From the NCBI RefSeq assembly GCF_023277745.1, contig NZ_CP086322.1, positions 7,626,001 through 7,690,000 of the forward strand: 64,000 nt of DNA, given 5' to 3'. The notes below the pieces were generated by a model. That model had not been told where the DNA came from. It was given only the letters and a program-made list of their open reading frames with translations, and did no database searches. Source of the DNA: Streptomyces halobius. GTDB lineage: Bacteria > Actinomycetota > Actinomycetes > Streptomycetales > Streptomycetaceae. The stretch's first letter is position 1. Every line of letters begins with the position of its first letter. The position numbers were made by a program, and so were the translations under genes. Positions 62,988 through 64,000 of this stretch are shown piece by piece.

Positions 62988-64000
62988 TTATGCCGTGGGG
63001 GCGGGGTCGGTGGGCGGTGGGGCGGTGGAGCCGCGGGTGATGAGCTGGACCGGGAGGGTGGGGGCCTCGGCTTGGATGCCGGCCAGTGTGGCCAGCAGGG
63101 CCCGCATGCCGGTCTCGCCGAATTCCTCGGCGGGCAGGCGTACGGTCGTCAGCTCCGGTTCGACGGCGACGGCGAGGGCCAGGTCGTCGAATCCGGTGAC
63201 GGAGACGTCTTCGGGGACCCGCAGGCCCAGTCGGCGGACGGCTTTGCAGGCGCCGGCGGCGATGATGTCGTCGTCGCAGAGCAGAGCGGTGGGGCGAGGG
63301 CCGGGGCCGGTCAGTGCGGCGTGCGCGGCGTGCAGTCCGGCGTCGACGCCGAGCGCGGCCGGGTGGTGGCGCAGCAGTGTGCCGGGGGTCTTGTGGAGCG
63401 CCTCGGCCAGGGCGTGGGCGCGGAGCCGGAAGGTCCAGGAGTCCACGCCGGCGGTGAGGTGGGTGATCCGGCGGTGGCCGAGGGTGTGCAGGTGGGTGGC
63501 CAACTGCCGTACGCCGTCGGCGATATCGAGGTTGACGGTGGCGGTGGCCCGGTCGTCGTCGGGGTCGCTGTCGAGCATCACCAGGGGGAGACCGGCGTCG
63601 CGTAGCGCGGTGAGGGAGTCGGCGGCCATGGAGGAGGCGATGACGCCGTCGAGGGTGGCGGAGGCGGAGTCGAAGGGGTCGGGAACCAAAGGGGCCCGCA
63701 TGGGCCTTCCGCTGTGGGGGGTGGAGGGCGACGGGTGGGCGGGGCCGGTTCCCTCGGGGGAGGGGTAGAGGACGACGCCGAAGCCGTGGGCGGCGGCGAT
63801 GCGGGCGGCGCCCGTGTAGACGCGGGCGAAGAATTCGGTGGTGAGGGCGGGGACGACGAGGAGCACGGTGCGGGTGCGGCCCATGCGGAGGCTGCGGGCG
63901 GCGAGGTTGGGGCGGTAGCCCAGTTCGCGGGCGGCGGTGCGGACCGCGTCGGCCTTGGCGGGGGAGACGCGGCCGCGCCATTTGTCGCCGAGGACAAGAG
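62988..64000 (-). CDS. LacI-family transcriptional regulator, partial (N-terminus outside window)
   Basis: About 337 codons of a LacI/GalR regulator. The right edge cuts the helix-turn-helix; the hinge region is present (AARELGYRPNLAARSLRMGR). The periplasmic-binding-like effector domain shows TVLLVVPALTTEFFARVYTG, DGVIASSMAADSL, LGHRRITHLTAG, ALLCDDDIIAAGACKAVRRL and DVSVTGFDDLALA, so it is likely sugar-responsive. A Pro/Ser-rich insert (about 30 residues after VVLYPSPEGTG) is unusual. The regulated genes lie outside the window. Confidence 0.88.
   Translation of the reverse strand, partial: LVLGDKWRGRVSPAKADAVRTAARELGYRPNLAARSLRMGRTRTVLLVVPALTTEFFARVYTGAARIAAAHGFGVVLYPSPEGTGPAHPSPSTPHSGRPMRAPLVPDPFDSASATLDGVIASSMAADSLTALRDAGLPLVMLDSDPDDDRATATVNLDIADGVRQLATHLHTLGHRRITHLTAGVDSWTFRLRAHALAEALHKTPGTLLRHHPAALGVDAGLHAAHAALTGPGPRPTALLCDDDIIAAGACKAVRRLGLRVPEDVSVTGFDDLALAVAVEPELTTVRLPAEEFGETGMRALLATLAGIQAEAPTLPVQLITRGSTAPPPTDPAPTA

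Noticed and set aside
1..64000. CRISPR arrays or rRNA genes
   Set aside because: No regularly spaced repeats of CRISPR type and no rRNA-like conserved sequence were seen.

Overview
The window looks like a Streptomyces chromosome. It has very high GC with GC-rich third codon positions, two chaplin genes, the glycerol gyl operon with its IclR-type regulator, a mycothiol ligase gene (mshC), and the complete pupylation/proteasome block (arc, dop, pup, prcB, prcA). The order mshC - glycerol operon - metH - proteasome block is, to my knowledge, typical of Streptomyces core chromosome. The right three quarters of the window are ordinary core genes.

The left quarter is different. A 16-bp stretch at 474-489 exactly repeats the 3' end of the tRNA-Leu(GAG) gene at 16579-16664, in the same orientation. 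It sits next to a terminator that fits the original tRNA end. I read 474-16593 as a genomic island of about 16.1 kb inserted at the 3' end of that tRNA gene. No integrase survives. The island holds gene relics (two MFS fragments, a FemX fragment, a phosphofructokinase fragment, a spermidine-synthase-like fragment) between intact genes: an MFS transporter, a SulP anion transporter, two near-identical MerR regulators, a DUF2795 protein with two paralogous 79-residue proteins, a zinc-ribbon protein, peptide chain release factor 3, a second-type RNase J, and a HelD-type RNA polymerase recycling helicase.

The most interesting observation is a repeated operator inside the island. Seven sites (5758-5777, 7336-7355, 7903-7922, 8895-8914, 11111-11130, 11719-11738, 13657-13676) resemble one palindrome, CTACCCTAACGTTAGGGTAG. 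Five are convincing and two are weaker. In most of them ACGY lies exactly five bases before a TAGANT -10 hexamer; where a -35 hexamer can be seen the spacer is the 19 bp typical of MerR-activated promoters. They sit upstream of nearly every intact transcription unit of the island. The inferred system is a mobile MerR regulon that couples ribosome rescue (RF3), RNA turnover (RNase J) and RNA polymerase rescue (HelD) with a transporter and unknown small proteins, perhaps as a response to inhibitors of transcription or translation.

Right of the tRNA gene: an M20 peptidase whose start is preceded by two perfect 77-bp tandem repeats forming a stop-start cascade of mini-ORFs; chpH and chpC; a RecD-like helicase without a visible Walker A motif, coupled to an aldo/keto reductase; an LLM flavin oxidoreductase; a ferritin-like protein; CorA; a histidine phosphatase; a DUF3090 protein and a kinase-like protein; mshC; a PAC2 protein. 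Next come a decayed L-fuconate dehydratase/SDR operon with an intact GntR regulator, glpF-glpK-glpD with gylR, metH, a HAD phosphatase, two orphan peptide-binding lipoproteins, a response regulator, a RecB-type nuclease, an M50 protease and trmI. The window closes with a ferredoxin, the proteasome block (with a frameshifted endonuclease VII gene between pup and prcB) and a LacI regulator cut by the right edge.
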